From positions 310,001-374,000 of the forward strand of contig NZ_JAAGLV010000002.1 of assembly GCF_010548305.1 (NCBI RefSeq): a stretch of DNA of 64,000 nucleotides, in the 5' to 3' direction. The translations under genes were made by a program, and so were the position numbers. Positions 45,647-53,214 of the stretch are shown piece by piece. Source of the DNA: Streptomyces sp. SID13031 (lineage in GTDB: Bacteria > Actinomycetota > Actinomycetes > Propionibacteriales > Kribbellaceae). The notes under the pieces are model-generated. The model saw nothing but the letters and a program-made list of their open reading frames with translations. It was not told the origin of the DNA and made no database searches. Positions within the stretch are counted from its first letter, which is position 1, and every line of letters begins with the position of its first letter.

Positions 45647-46984
45647 ATGGTGGGGTTGGCGGCACAGGCGGGACATCCGGTGTACGACGTCATCGGGGTC
45701 GGGTTCGGTCCGTCGAACCTGGCGCTGGCGATCGCGGCCGGTGAGCGCGGAGCGGCGGGACCGCGGGCGTTGTTCCTGGAGCGGCAGGCCGAGTTCGGCT
45801 GGCACCGCGGGATGCTGATCGAGGACGCGACCATGCAGGTCTCGTTCCTCAAGGACCTGGTGACGTTGCGGAACCCGGCGAGCGAGTTCAGCTTCCTCAC
45901 CTACCTGCACCAGAACGGCCGGTTGATCGACTTCATCAACCACAAGACGCTGTTCCCGCTGCGGATCGAGTTCCACGACTACCTCGAGTGGGCGGCCGGC
46001 AAGGTCGGCGACGTGGTCCGGTACGACCGCGAGGTCCAGGCCGTCCGGCCGATCCGTACCGACGGCGTGATCGACGCCTTCGAGGTGACCTCGGCCGGTC
46101 AGCACGGCACCTCGGTCGACCGGACCCGGAACCTCGTCCTGGGCGTCGGCCTCAAGCCGTACCTGCCCGCCGGCATCACCCGGTCGGACCGCATCTGGCA
46201 CAACCAGGAGTTGCTCACCCGGGTCCGCGAGCTCGACGGCCGCACCCCGGGCCGCTTCGTCGTCGTCGGTGCGGGGCAGAGCGCGGCCGAGGTGACCGCC
46301 TTCCTGCACGAGACGTTCCCGAAGTCCGAGGTGTGCGCGGTGTTCTCGCGGTTCGGCTACAGCCCGGCCGACGACAGCCCGTTCGCCAACCGGGTGTTCG
46401 ATCCGGACGCCGTCGACGAGTTCTACTCCGCGCCCGAGGACGTCAAGCAGATGGTGCTCGACTACCACGGCAACACCAACTACTCGGTGGTCGACGCCGA
46501 GCTGATCGAGGCCCTGTACAGCCGGATGTACCGCGAGCGCGTGCTGGGCACCGAGCGGCTACGGACCTTCAACGTGTCCCGCGTGGTCGACGTGCTCGAC
46601 ACCGACGAGGAAGCGACCGTCACGGTCGAGTCGCTCAGTAGCGGCCAGAAGGCCCAGCTGGCGGCGGATGTGGTCGTGTACTGCACCGGCTACCGGCCGG
46701 CGGATCCGGTGGCGCTGCTCGGCGAGATGGGTGAGCTCTGCCGCCGGGACTCCGAAGGCCGGGTCAAGATCGGCCGCGACTACCGGGTGCAGACGACCGG
46801 TGAGCTGCAGGCGGGCATCTACCTGCAGGGCGGCGGTACGGAGCACAGTCACGGCCTGGCGTCCTCGCTGTTGTCGAACACGGCCGTCCGGGCGGGCGAG
46901 ATCGTCGAGTCGATCGTGGACTCCCAGGCGGCTCAGGCCGTCGAGCGGCCGACCGCAGTACCGGATTTCGCCGGCTCGCACTGA
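45647..46984 (+). CDS. L-lysine/L-ornithine N-monooxygenase (siderophore)
   Basis: 445 residues of the SidA/IucD/PvdA family. The FAD motif is GVGFGPSNLALA (about residue 17), substrate region WHRGMLIEDATMQVSFLKDLVTLRNP (in two parts), NADPH motif VVVGAGQSAAEV and the C-terminal GTEHSHGLASSLLSN. It hydroxylates the side-chain amine to make hydroxamate iron ligands. RBS AAGGAGA and an iron box precede it. No NRPS, NIS synthetase or transporter lies beside it, so the rest of the siderophore pathway is elsewhere. Confidence 0.94.
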   Translation: MVGLAAQAGHPVYDVIGVGFGPSNLALAIAAGERGAAGPRALFLERQAEFGWHRGMLIEDATMQVSFLKDLVTLRNPASEFSFLTYLHQNGRLIDFINHKTLFPLRIEFHDYLEWAAGKVGDVVRYDREVQAVRPIRTDGVIDAFEVTSAGQHGTSVDRTRNLVLGVGLKPYLPAGITRSDRIWHNQELLTRVRELDGRTPGRFVVVGAGQSAAEVTAFLHETFPKSEVCAVFSRFGYSPADDSPFANRVFDPDAVDEFYSAPEDVKQMVLDYHGNTNYSVVDAELIEALYSRMYRERVLGTERLRTFNVSRVVDVLDTDEEATVTVESLSSGQKAQLAADVVVYCTGYRPADPVALLGEMGELCRRDSEGRVKIGRDYRVQTTGELQAGIYLQGGGTEHSHGLASSLLSNTAVRAGEIVESIVDSQAAQAVERPTAVPDFAGSH

Positions 46985-48507
46985 GCTCGTAGCTTCTGGA
47001 GCTCCTCCAGTTCGGCGGTGACCGCGGCGACGCGGTCGCGGTGACCTGCCTGGTACTCCGCCAGCTCGGCGGCGGTCTGGTCGGCCTGCTTGCGCAGCCG
47101 CTCGATCCGCTGGGCCGCGTCGGCCTGCTCGGCTGAGTGTTTCTTGCGAGCCTTCGCGTAGTTGTAGCCGGCGGTGGCGATGATCACGAGGCCCACCACG
47201 GTCCAGAACGAGTGCAGCAGCAGACCGAACGCGACCGCCACCACCAGTCCCGCCGCGGCGATCGCGACCGGCCCGCCGAGCTCGCGGACCGACAGCGGCT
47301 GCACGGTCGCGCTGATTGCGGCCTCGGCGGCGGCCAGCGACTGCCGGTCCGGACCGTCCGACGACAAGATGACCGGCCGCCACTCGATCTCCTTGCTCAC
47401 CGTGCCGGGGCTGAGCGTCCGCGCCGTCTGGGCCAGCGCCTCGGCATCGGCCAGCACGCCGGCGGAGACCACTCGCAGCGCCGTGGCCGCGAGGTGTGGT
47501 TCGTCGGTGTTGCGCAGATCGGCCATCAGCAGCTTGTCGATCGCACCGGCGGGGTCGTCGATCGCACCGACGCCGGTCGCGGTGCCTCCGGTGATCTGGG
47601 TCCGCAGCTCGGCGACCCGGGCCAGGGCTCCCCGCTCGGCCACACTGCCCTCGGAGATCAGCAGGCGCAGTACGGCGGAGGTGCTGTCCGGGTCGGGTTT
47701 GTCGCCGGGGACGTAGGCCAGGTCGCCGTCCGGCTCGAGCACGCTCGTGTCGCCGGCAATGGCCGCGACTGCCGTCCGCAGCCGGCTGAGGTCGGCGCGG
47801 GCCTTGGAGTGGGTCGCGATCTCAGGAAAGGCCGGCCCGTTGACGAGGACCCTGGCGACGCGCTCCATGACTGGAGTCGCCCAGCGCTGCGCCGCGGCCG
47901 TGCCCGGCACCTTCAGCCGCGTGACAACCGCGGTCAGCCCTTCGATCCCGAACCCGCCGCGCGCCGCAGTCGTCCACAGCGCCCGCTGCACGCGGGTCAC
48001 GGTGCCGTCGTCGGCCACCTTGCCGAATGCGGTGTCCAGCCACTGAGCCCGGACCTCGTTCCGCCGGCCGAGCGCGGCAAGCGCGAGACACAGGAAGATC
48101 GACGTCCGGAACTCGTCCCGCTGCAGCGCCTCGGCCAGCACCGCCTCGTCCGGAGCATCGGCGATCAGACTGCGAACCGCTTCCACCGCAGGACCGAGCC
48201 AGTACGCCGGTACGTCGCGTCCTGCCGCCGGCGGCGTCTCGCCGGAAGCCAGCGCCGACAACACCTGCCCTGCGTGCCGGCGGACCTCGGCGGCGTCCGC
48301 GAAGCCGATCAGGTCGAAGCGGATGTCGGACAGCTCGACGAAGGCGTCGAACGCCGTCGTGAGCCGCTGCAGCCGCGTTTCCATGCTGCCCTGGACCTGT
48401 GACAGCCGGGTTCGGAGGTTCGAGGCCTCGTACGCCGTCGCCGCCATCTGGTCGCGCAGCTCGTCCAGCTGCAGGTTCTGGCGTCTCTCGGTGTACCAGT
48501 CGGACAT
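46933..48507 (-). CDS. Large membrane protein with coiled-coil ends, unknown
   Basis: 524 residues. A helical N-terminal segment (about residues 5-60, ERRQNLQLDELRDQMAATAYEASNL) is followed by a long alpha-rich region. Two hydrophobic segments lie at about residues 405-445 (IAAAGLVVAVAFGLLLHSFW, VVGLVIIATAGYNY), and a C-terminal coiled coil ends the protein. No family recognised. The 3' end overlaps the monooxygenase gene antisense by 52 bases. Divergent from the AIM24 gene. Confidence 0.75.
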   Translation of the reverse strand: MSDWYTERRQNLQLDELRDQMAATAYEASNLRTRLSQVQGSMETRLQRLTTAFDAFVELSDIRFDLIGFADAAEVRRHAGQVLSALASGETPPAAGRDVPAYWLGPAVEAVRSLIADAPDEAVLAEALQRDEFRTSIFLCLALAALGRRNEVRAQWLDTAFGKVADDGTVTRVQRALWTTAARGGFGIEGLTAVVTRLKVPGTAAAQRWATPVMERVARVLVNGPAFPEIATHSKARADLSRLRTAVAAIAGDTSVLEPDGDLAYVPGDKPDPDSTSAVLRLLISEGSVAERGALARVAELRTQITGGTATGVGAIDDPAGAIDKLLMADLRNTDEPHLAATALRVVSAGVLADAEALAQTARTLSPGTVSKEIEWRPVILSSDGPDRQSLAAAEAAISATVQPLSVRELGGPVAIAAAGLVVAVAFGLLLHSFWTVVGLVIIATAGYNYAKARKKHSAEQADAAQRIERLRKQADQTAAELAEYQAGHRDRVAAVTAELEELQKLRAQCEPAKSGTAVGRSTA

Positions 48508-48728
48508 CGTGACTCCCGGTCGATTGGTGATTGCGCGGAACAGCATCCCGTGCGTGTGGGGTCAGGGCCTGACCAGGGTGGTACCGGGTGGGCTGGCAGG
48601 CCTCGGTGCCGCACTCTGGATCGGAAGGGCAGGGCGCGCGAGCTTTGGGGCAGGAACTGATGGCACCGGGCGCGAGTGGGATGCGTCCGACCCTACGCTC
48701 GGGGTCATCGACATGAAGGGGGACTGGC

Positions 48729-49487
48729 ATGCGGAGCGAACTGTTCGCCGCGACCAACCAGGAACAGGAGTCGGCGCAGGCCGGCCTGCGGCTGCAGAAC
48801 TCGAAGCTGCTCAAGGTGGAGCTGCGGGGTGAGGTCTTCGCCCGGCAGGGCGCGATGGTCGCCTACCAGGGCAACGTGCAGTTCGCGGCCCAGGGATCCG
48901 GGGGGATCGGCAAGTTCCTGAAGCAGAAGCTGACGGGTGAGGGCATCCCGTTGATGAAGATGAGCGGGCAGGGCGATGTGTTCCTCGCCGACCGGGCGTC
49001 GGACATCTATCTGATCGACCTCGACGGGCCACACGACGGGCTGAGCATCAACGGCGCGAACGTGCTCGCCTTCGAGTCGACGCTGAGCTGGGACATCAAG
49101 ATGGTGCAGGGCGCCGGGATGATGTCGAACGCGGGCCTGTTCAACTGCAACTTCGCCGGCCAGGGCCGGATCGCGATCACCTGCAAGGGCACACCGGTGG
49201 TCCTGAACGTGGACCAGCCGACGTTCGCCGACCCGCAGGCGGCGGTCTGCTGGTCGACCAGCCTGCAGACCGGGTACCAGCGTGCCGACCAGCTCGGCCT
49301 CGGCACGCTGCTCGGCCGGTCCACCGGTGAGGGGTTCACGATGAGCTTCGCGGGCCAGGGATTCGTCGTCGTCCAGCCGTCCGAGGAGCCGCCCGGCGGC
49401 ATCATCGGCGGTACCGGCGGCGGCCAGCAGGCCGGCCAGGAAGGTGGGGTCGCCGGCATGCTCGGCGGGCTCCTCGGCGGCCGCTGA
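48729..49487 (+). CDS. AIM24 family protein
   Basis: 252 residues. The beta-rich AIM24/TIGR00266-like core has KLLKVELRGEVFARQGAMVAY, GDVFLADRASDIYLI, then SINGANVLAFESTLSWDI and GLFNCNFAGQGRIAITCKG. A Gly-rich tail with Pro ends GGLLGGR. Function is unknown in bacteria; yeast Aim24 is linked to mitochondrial membrane organisation. ATG follows AAGGGGGA. A long perfect palindrome, probably a terminator, lies 50 bases past the stop. Confidence 0.9.
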   Translation: MRSELFAATNQEQESAQAGLRLQNSKLLKVELRGEVFARQGAMVAYQGNVQFAAQGSGGIGKFLKQKLTGEGIPLMKMSGQGDVFLADRASDIYLIDLDGPHDGLSINGANVLAFESTLSWDIKMVQGAGMMSNAGLFNCNFAGQGRIAITCKGTPVVLNVDQPTFADPQAAVCWSTSLQTGYQRADQLGLGTLLGRSTGEGFTMSFAGQGFVVVQPSEEPPGGIIGGTGGGQQAGQEGGVAGMLGGLLGGR

Positions 49488-49537
49488 CCGAACCCCCGGC
49501 GCCGGCCCCCCAACGCCGGCGTCGGGCCGGTAGTACC

Positions 49538-49567
49538 CAGCCCCGCGTCAGTACTGACGCGGGGCTG
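49538..49567. terminator. Perfect 30-bp palindrome after the AIM24 gene
   Basis: 15-bp arms with no spacer (CAGCCCCGCG ... CGCGGGGCTG, centre AGTACT). No T-run follows. Placement past the AIM24 stop suggests transcription termination. Confidence 0.65.
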
Positions 49568-49740
49568 CTGGCTACTCAGTGACAGCAGCTCTTTGCGGCG
49601 AGTGACGATTCCCCTCCCGGTCCGATGGCCGACTACCTCGGATATGGTGCGCAAACGCTGACTTCAAATGTACGGACGACTATCACCCAGGCTTTTCCGA
49701 GGCCGTCGCGCGCTTTACTGGGGGCCTACCGCAAGGAATC

Positions 49741-49763
49741 TGGGTAGTGATTACCCATTGACT
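49741..49763 (+). promoter_or_regulatory. Candidate promoter-operator upstream of precursor gene
   Basis: Inverted repeat TGGGTA-N5-TACCCA (49741-49757) is immediately followed by TTGACT, a good -35-like hexamer. The best -10 at standard spacing (CAGGCT) is weak. Tentative. Confidence 0.35.
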
Positions 49764-49893
49764 GTTTTCCCCCGTGTGGGCAGGCTTCCTGAGCGGTACG
49801 AAGTGGGTCGCCTGCTTCACATAATGCCCAGAAAAATACAGTCAAATGCATTTCCCGGACTTATTGGAATTAGTTGTCACGGGTGCTCTAATG

Positions 49894-49922
49894 ATCGCAT
49901 TGCGGCGCCGCCGCAATGCGAT
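49894..49922 (+). promoter_or_regulatory. Perfect hairpin in precursor 5' leader
   Basis: 13-bp arms (49894-49906 and 49910-49922) with a 3-base loop, 26 bases before the precursor ATG. No T-run, so an mRNA-stability or attenuation element rather than a plain terminator. Confidence 0.75.
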
Positions 49923-49948
49923 GACAGCCAAGTACTTTGGAGGAAGTC

Positions 49949-50086
49949 ATGGAGCAGAAGGCCGAGGTCCGCGAGCCGAGGAAACTCCTCGTTCGCAAGC
50001 TGGAGAACCTCGAGACGACCCTGATCATCACCGACCCGGGCGGCGGCGGTGGCGGCGGCGGCTGCCGCGACGCCACATGCGGCTAG
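49949..50086 (+). CDS. Putative RiPP precursor peptide, 45 aa
   Basis: Short gene with a strong ribosome binding site (GGAGG six bases before ATG). Residues 1-30 are charged and amphipathic (KLLVRKLENLETTLIITDP), like a leader recognised by an RRE domain. Residues 31-45 are GGGGGGGGCRDATCG, a core-like tail with Cys39, Cys44 and C-terminal Gly45. Directly downstream genes encode an E1-like enzyme and a membrane protease, each with a PqqD-like region. No signal peptide. The role is inferred from size, leader/core layout and neighbours; no known RiPP class matches. Confidence 0.8.
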   Translation: MEQKAEVREPRKLLVRKLENLETTLIITDPGGGGGGGGCRDATCG

Positions 50087-50096
50087 TCAGCTAGTC

Positions 50097-50126
50097 GGCC
50101 GGGGCGCGGGAGACCGCGCCCCGGCC
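50097..50126 (+). promoter_or_regulatory. Perfect hairpin with GAGA loop between precursor and thiF
   Basis: 13-bp arms (50097-50109 and 50114-50126) closed by a GNRA-type tetraloop, 10 bases after the precursor stop. Lacks a T-run. It may reduce read-through or protect the upstream mRNA, so that precursor is made in excess of enzyme. Confidence 0.8.
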
Positions 50127-50159
50127 CACCAGGTCTGGACGGGATACGGGAGGAAAGCG

Positions 50160-51257
50160 ATGTTGCGGCCACGGATCAAAGGCATCCACAAGCCCGTCCG
50201 GCTGACGCCGACGCTGATCAACATCGGCGGCCGGCAGCTCGGGATCGGCGCCGAGATCGACGACGAGGACGGCGACCGCTGGCTGTTGATGGGCCTGATG
50301 GACGGCACCCGGACCCGCGAGGAGATCGTCGCGACGGTCATCGCCGTGCACCCTGACCTGTGTCCGGCCGAGATCACCGACTCGATCCAGGGCCTGATCG
50401 ACGCCGGCTACGTCGAGGACGCCGCCGGGCCACCTCCCGCCAACCTCAGCCCGGCCGAGATCGAGCGCTACGACCGCGCCACCACCTACTACTCGTGGGT
50501 CGACCTGACCCCACGCCCCAGCCGGCACGACGTACAGAGTCGCCTGAAGTCCAGCAGCGTCGTGGTGCTCGGCCTGGGTGGTACAGGGTCGGCGGTCGCC
50601 TCGTCGCTGGTGGCAGCCGGCGTCGGTACCGTGCACTGCGTCGACTTCGACACCGTCGAGGTCGGCAACCTCACCCGCCAGCTGCTCTACACCGAGGACG
50701 ACCTCGGCAAGCCCAAGGTCCCGGTAGCAGTCGAGCGACTCAGCCGGATGAACCGGCATGCCGTCGTCACCGGCGAGGAGAAGCAGGTCTTCAACATCGA
50801 AGACGTGGCAGCTCTCATGCACGACCGCGACCTGCTGGTGCTGTGCGCCGACCAGCCGCAGAAGCTGATCCGCGAGTGGACCAACGAAGCCGCGCTGCGC
50901 ACCGGCACTCCCTGGATGCTCGCCCAGTACGCCGGTCCGATGGCGGTGATCGGACTCTTCATCCCCGGAACCACCTGCTGCCAGGCGTGCCTGGCCAGCA
51001 TGACCGACGTGATCCGGAAGCGGTACGGCCAGGAGCCCGAGGACCTGTTCCCCTTCGACGGCCACGCGGTGATCGCACCGACGGCGAACCTCACCGGTCA
51101 CATGGCCGCGATGGACGCCGTCTATCACCTCGGCGGGATCCCGACCAGCACGGCCGGCCGGATGTTCCACCTGAGCCTCACCGACCTGACCTACCACTAC
51201 GTCGTCACGCCCAGGTCCGGGGAGAAGTGCGACACCTGCGGCTGGGTGGGCGAATGA
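50160..51257 (+). CDS. ThiF/E1-like adenylating enzyme with N-terminal PqqD-like (RRE) region
   Basis: 365 residues. About residues 1-90 look PqqD-like (DRWLLMGLMDGTRTREEIVATV, then ITDSIQGLIDAGYVED), a likely leader-peptide binder. The E1 fold follows: nucleotide motif VVLGLGGTG (about 135-143), VDFDTVEVGNLTRQ with Asp and Arg for ATP, and two zinc CxxC pairs (Cys274/277 and Cys357/360). ThiF-family enzymes adenylate a C-terminal or side-chain carboxylate. In RiPPs, MccB and PaaA act this way without a YcaO. ATG has GGGAGG upstream; overlaps the protease gene as ATGA. Confidence 0.9.
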   Translation: MLRPRIKGIHKPVRLTPTLINIGGRQLGIGAEIDDEDGDRWLLMGLMDGTRTREEIVATVIAVHPDLCPAEITDSIQGLIDAGYVEDAAGPPPANLSPAEIERYDRATTYYSWVDLTPRPSRHDVQSRLKSSSVVVLGLGGTGSAVASSLVAAGVGTVHCVDFDTVEVGNLTRQLLYTEDDLGKPKVPVAVERLSRMNRHAVVTGEEKQVFNIEDVAALMHDRDLLVLCADQPQKLIREWTNEAALRTGTPWMLAQYAGPMAVIGLFIPGTTCCQACLASMTDVIRKRYGQEPEDLFPFDGHAVIAPTANLTGHMAAMDAVYHLGGIPTSTAGRMFHLSLTDLTYHYVVTPRSGEKCDTCGWVGE

Positions 51258-52537
51258 CGCTGGCCGCCCTCGACGCGACGAGCCGGCCGAGTGTTGGGCA
51301 CCTCCTGGTGCGTAAGGAGGACGAGGACGAGTTCGTCCTCGGCAATCCGGCGACAGGACGATTCGTCGTCGTACCGGAGGCAGGCGCGCGGCTGATCGAG
51401 TTGCTGGCCGCCGGGCAGACCGTCGCCGAGGTGGCCGACGTGCTGGAGCTGGAGCTCGGCGAGCCCGTCGACGTGGTCGACTTCGTCGAGATGCTCGTCG
51501 AGGCCGGCCTCCTGGACGAACGCGAGGCCGCTGGGGAGGCCGCGGCCGAGCGGGTCGAGGAGGCCGAGCCGGGCAAGAAGGTCAAGTACTGGGTGGTCTC
51601 GAAGATCCCGCCGTGGGTGGTGAAACCCCTGTTCGGCAAGGCCGCCTGGACGTTCTACGTGGGCTGCCTGGTCGCGACGCTGGCGATGTTCGCCACCGAT
51701 CACTCGCTACTGCCGAGCTATGAGGACGCCTTCGTGGTGACCGACATCCTGCTCAGCGTGATGATCACCAACGTGGTCGTGATGGGCCTCGCCGTCGTGC
51801 ACGAGATCTGGCACGCCTTCGCCGGCGCGGCAGCCGGCGTACGGTCGCAGCTGCGGCTCGAGCGACGTGGCATCTTCACCGTGCTGGAGACCGACCTGAC
51901 CGGTCTGTGGGCGTTGCCGCCCGCCAAGCGCTACAGCCCCTTCCTGGCCGGGATGGCGTTCGACTCGTTCGTCCTGTTCGCCGCAGTCGCGCCACGGTTC
52001 GCCTGGTCGCGCGGCTGGATCGACCTCAATCCGAACCTGGTCCGCTTCCTCGCCATGCTGGTGCTCAGTCAGGTCGGCAAGCTCGCCTTCCAGACGATGG
52101 CGTACCTGCGGACCGACATGTATCTGGTGATGGCCACCGCGACCGGCTGCAAGAACCTGCATCAGGTCACCCGCCTCGGCCTCAAGAGGCTGATCCGCAA
52201 ACTCACCCCGCTGGAGCAGAGGCTCCTGCGCGAAGCTGACGCCAAGGATCTCCGGGTGGCGCGCTGGTACCGGCTGCTCTATCTGGCCGGGATCATCTGG
52301 ATGGGCTGGTTCGCCTGGACCTTCATCCTGCCGGCCGCCAAGGTGACGCTCGGCTGGGCGTCCGGCGTGATGGTCGGCGCGCCGGTCTTCAGCTTCTACT
52401 GGTGGGAGGGCATCGCCTTGATCGCGTTCGCCGTGGTCAACCTGACCGCGCCGCTGATCGTTGCTCTGCGCAACAGGATCCGGGCTCGCCGGGCGGCCGC
52501 TGTGGTGGCTGCCGAAGCAGCGGCGGTGCCGGCCTGA
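51254..52537 (+). CDS. Membrane zinc metalloprotease (M50-like) with PqqD-like domain
   Basis: 427 residues. An N-terminal PqqD-like domain (about 14-90: FVLGNPATGRFVVVPEAGARLIELL, then VDFVEMLVEAGLLDE) is joined to a polytopic membrane part with six or so hydrophobic segments. HEIWH at 183-187 is an HExxH zinc motif inside a membrane segment, and Asp288 in YLRTDMYLV is a plausible third ligand, as in 'putative peptide zinc metalloproteases' of RiPP clusters. Expected to cleave or export the modified peptide. Stop overlaps the next ATG by one base. Confidence 0.85.
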   Translation: MTLAALDATSRPSVGHLLVRKEDEDEFVLGNPATGRFVVVPEAGARLIELLAAGQTVAEVADVLELELGEPVDVVDFVEMLVEAGLLDEREAAGEAAAERVEEAEPGKKVKYWVVSKIPPWVVKPLFGKAAWTFYVGCLVATLAMFATDHSLLPSYEDAFVVTDILLSVMITNVVVMGLAVVHEIWHAFAGAAAGVRSQLRLERRGIFTVLETDLTGLWALPPAKRYSPFLAGMAFDSFVLFAAVAPRFAWSRGWIDLNPNLVRFLAMLVLSQVGKLAFQTMAYLRTDMYLVMATATGCKNLHQVTRLGLKRLIRKLTPLEQRLLREADAKDLRVARWYRLLYLAGIIWMGWFAWTFILPAAKVTLGWASGVMVGAPVFSFYWWEGIALIAFAVVNLTAPLIVALRNRIRARRAAAVVAAEAAAVPA

Positions 52538-53127
52538 TGAAGACCACGCGCAAGTGGGGGCTGCTGATCAGCGCGATCGTCGTCGGCCTGAGCGTGCTGA
52601 CCATGTCGGGGCTCGCGTTCGGAGTCCTGTTGGGGTCGTTCGCCGACAAACCCGCGCTGGCCTGCGACCAGGTCCCCGGCACCCCGCAACCGTTCGAGGG
52701 CAAACGCCACATCGCGTACGACGGAGAGGCGCACGACCCGTATCGCTCGATGCCGCCGACGTCCGGGCCGCACTCGCCTCGCGTGGTGCCGCCGGGCATC
52801 TACCGCAAGCCGGTCGCGGAGGAGCTGCAGGTCCACGTACTCGAGCACGGACACGTGTTGCTGCAGTACGCGCCCGACGTACCGGCCGAGGTCGTCGACG
52901 ACCTGGAGCGGCTGGGACGGAAGTATCCGCGCGACGTGGTGGTGGCGCCGTATCCGAAGCTCGGCCACGGCATCGCGCTCAGCGGCTGGCAGCGCTCGCA
53001 ACGCCTCGACTCGCTGGACGAGGCGGCGATCGTCGCCTTCGTCACCAAGGTGCCCGGCCGCTACAACCACCAATGGCGCAACGGCGCCACCGACTGTCTG
53101 CCGCCCCATCCGCCAGACGAGAACTAG
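52537..53127 (+). CDS. DUF3105 membrane-anchored protein
   Basis: 196 residues. An N-terminal transmembrane segment (about 8-33) anchors an extracytoplasmic DUF3105 domain. It has the family motifs PPTSGPH (73-79), GIYRKPV and VHVLEHGHVLLQY (His100, Glu103, His104), plus two Cys (residues 43 and about 187). The biochemical role of DUF3105 is unknown. One-base overlap with the protease stop makes it the last gene of the RiPP-like operon, perhaps in maturation, immunity or export. Confidence 0.88.
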   Translation: MKTTRKWGLLISAIVVGLSVLTMSGLAFGVLLGSFADKPALACDQVPGTPQPFEGKRHIAYDGEAHDPYRSMPPTSGPHSPRVVPPGIYRKPVAEELQVHVLEHGHVLLQYAPDVPAEVVDDLERLGRKYPRDVVVAPYPKLGHGIALSGWQRSQRLDSLDEAAIVAFVTKVPGRYNHQWRNGATDCLPPHPPDEN

Positions 53128-53171
53128 CCGGCAGACGGCGAGAACTAGCCACCGAACGGCGAGAACTGACG

Positions 53172-53202
53172 ACGGGTAGGCCCTGAGGAGGCGCCTACCC
53201 GT
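53172..53202. terminator. Terminator hairpin after DUF3105 gene
   Basis: Perfect 10-bp arms (53172-53181, 53193-53202) with an 11-base loop, between two convergent genes. Confidence 0.75.
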
Positions 53203-53214
53203 TCATGTCGCTGG

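Larger units (their letters stand above)
49488..49948. other. Low-GC leader region of the RiPP-like locus
   Basis: 460 bases without a convincing gene. After the terminator palindrome the base composition drops visibly (runs such as GAAAAATACAG, TTATTGGAATTAG). It holds a candidate promoter-operator and a perfect hairpin just before the precursor gene. Overlapping short open frames here have no ribosome binding sites. Confidence 0.6.

Noticed and set aside
49668..50024. 118-codon frame upstream of and overlapping the RiPP precursor
   Set aside because: Lacks a ribosome binding site and passes through the promoter-operator and hairpin. The precursor frame has a far better start.
50031..50062. 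Gly-codon GGC/GGT run as a microsatellite rather than coding
   Set aside because: It is in frame inside a short gene with a strong ribosome binding site and is followed by a Cys-rich end and stop, beside RiPP-type enzymes.
49846..50094. 82-codon frame over the precursor
   Set aside because: Starts in the AT-rich leader without a ribosome binding site, and its Arg-rich second half is the shadow of the Gly codons.
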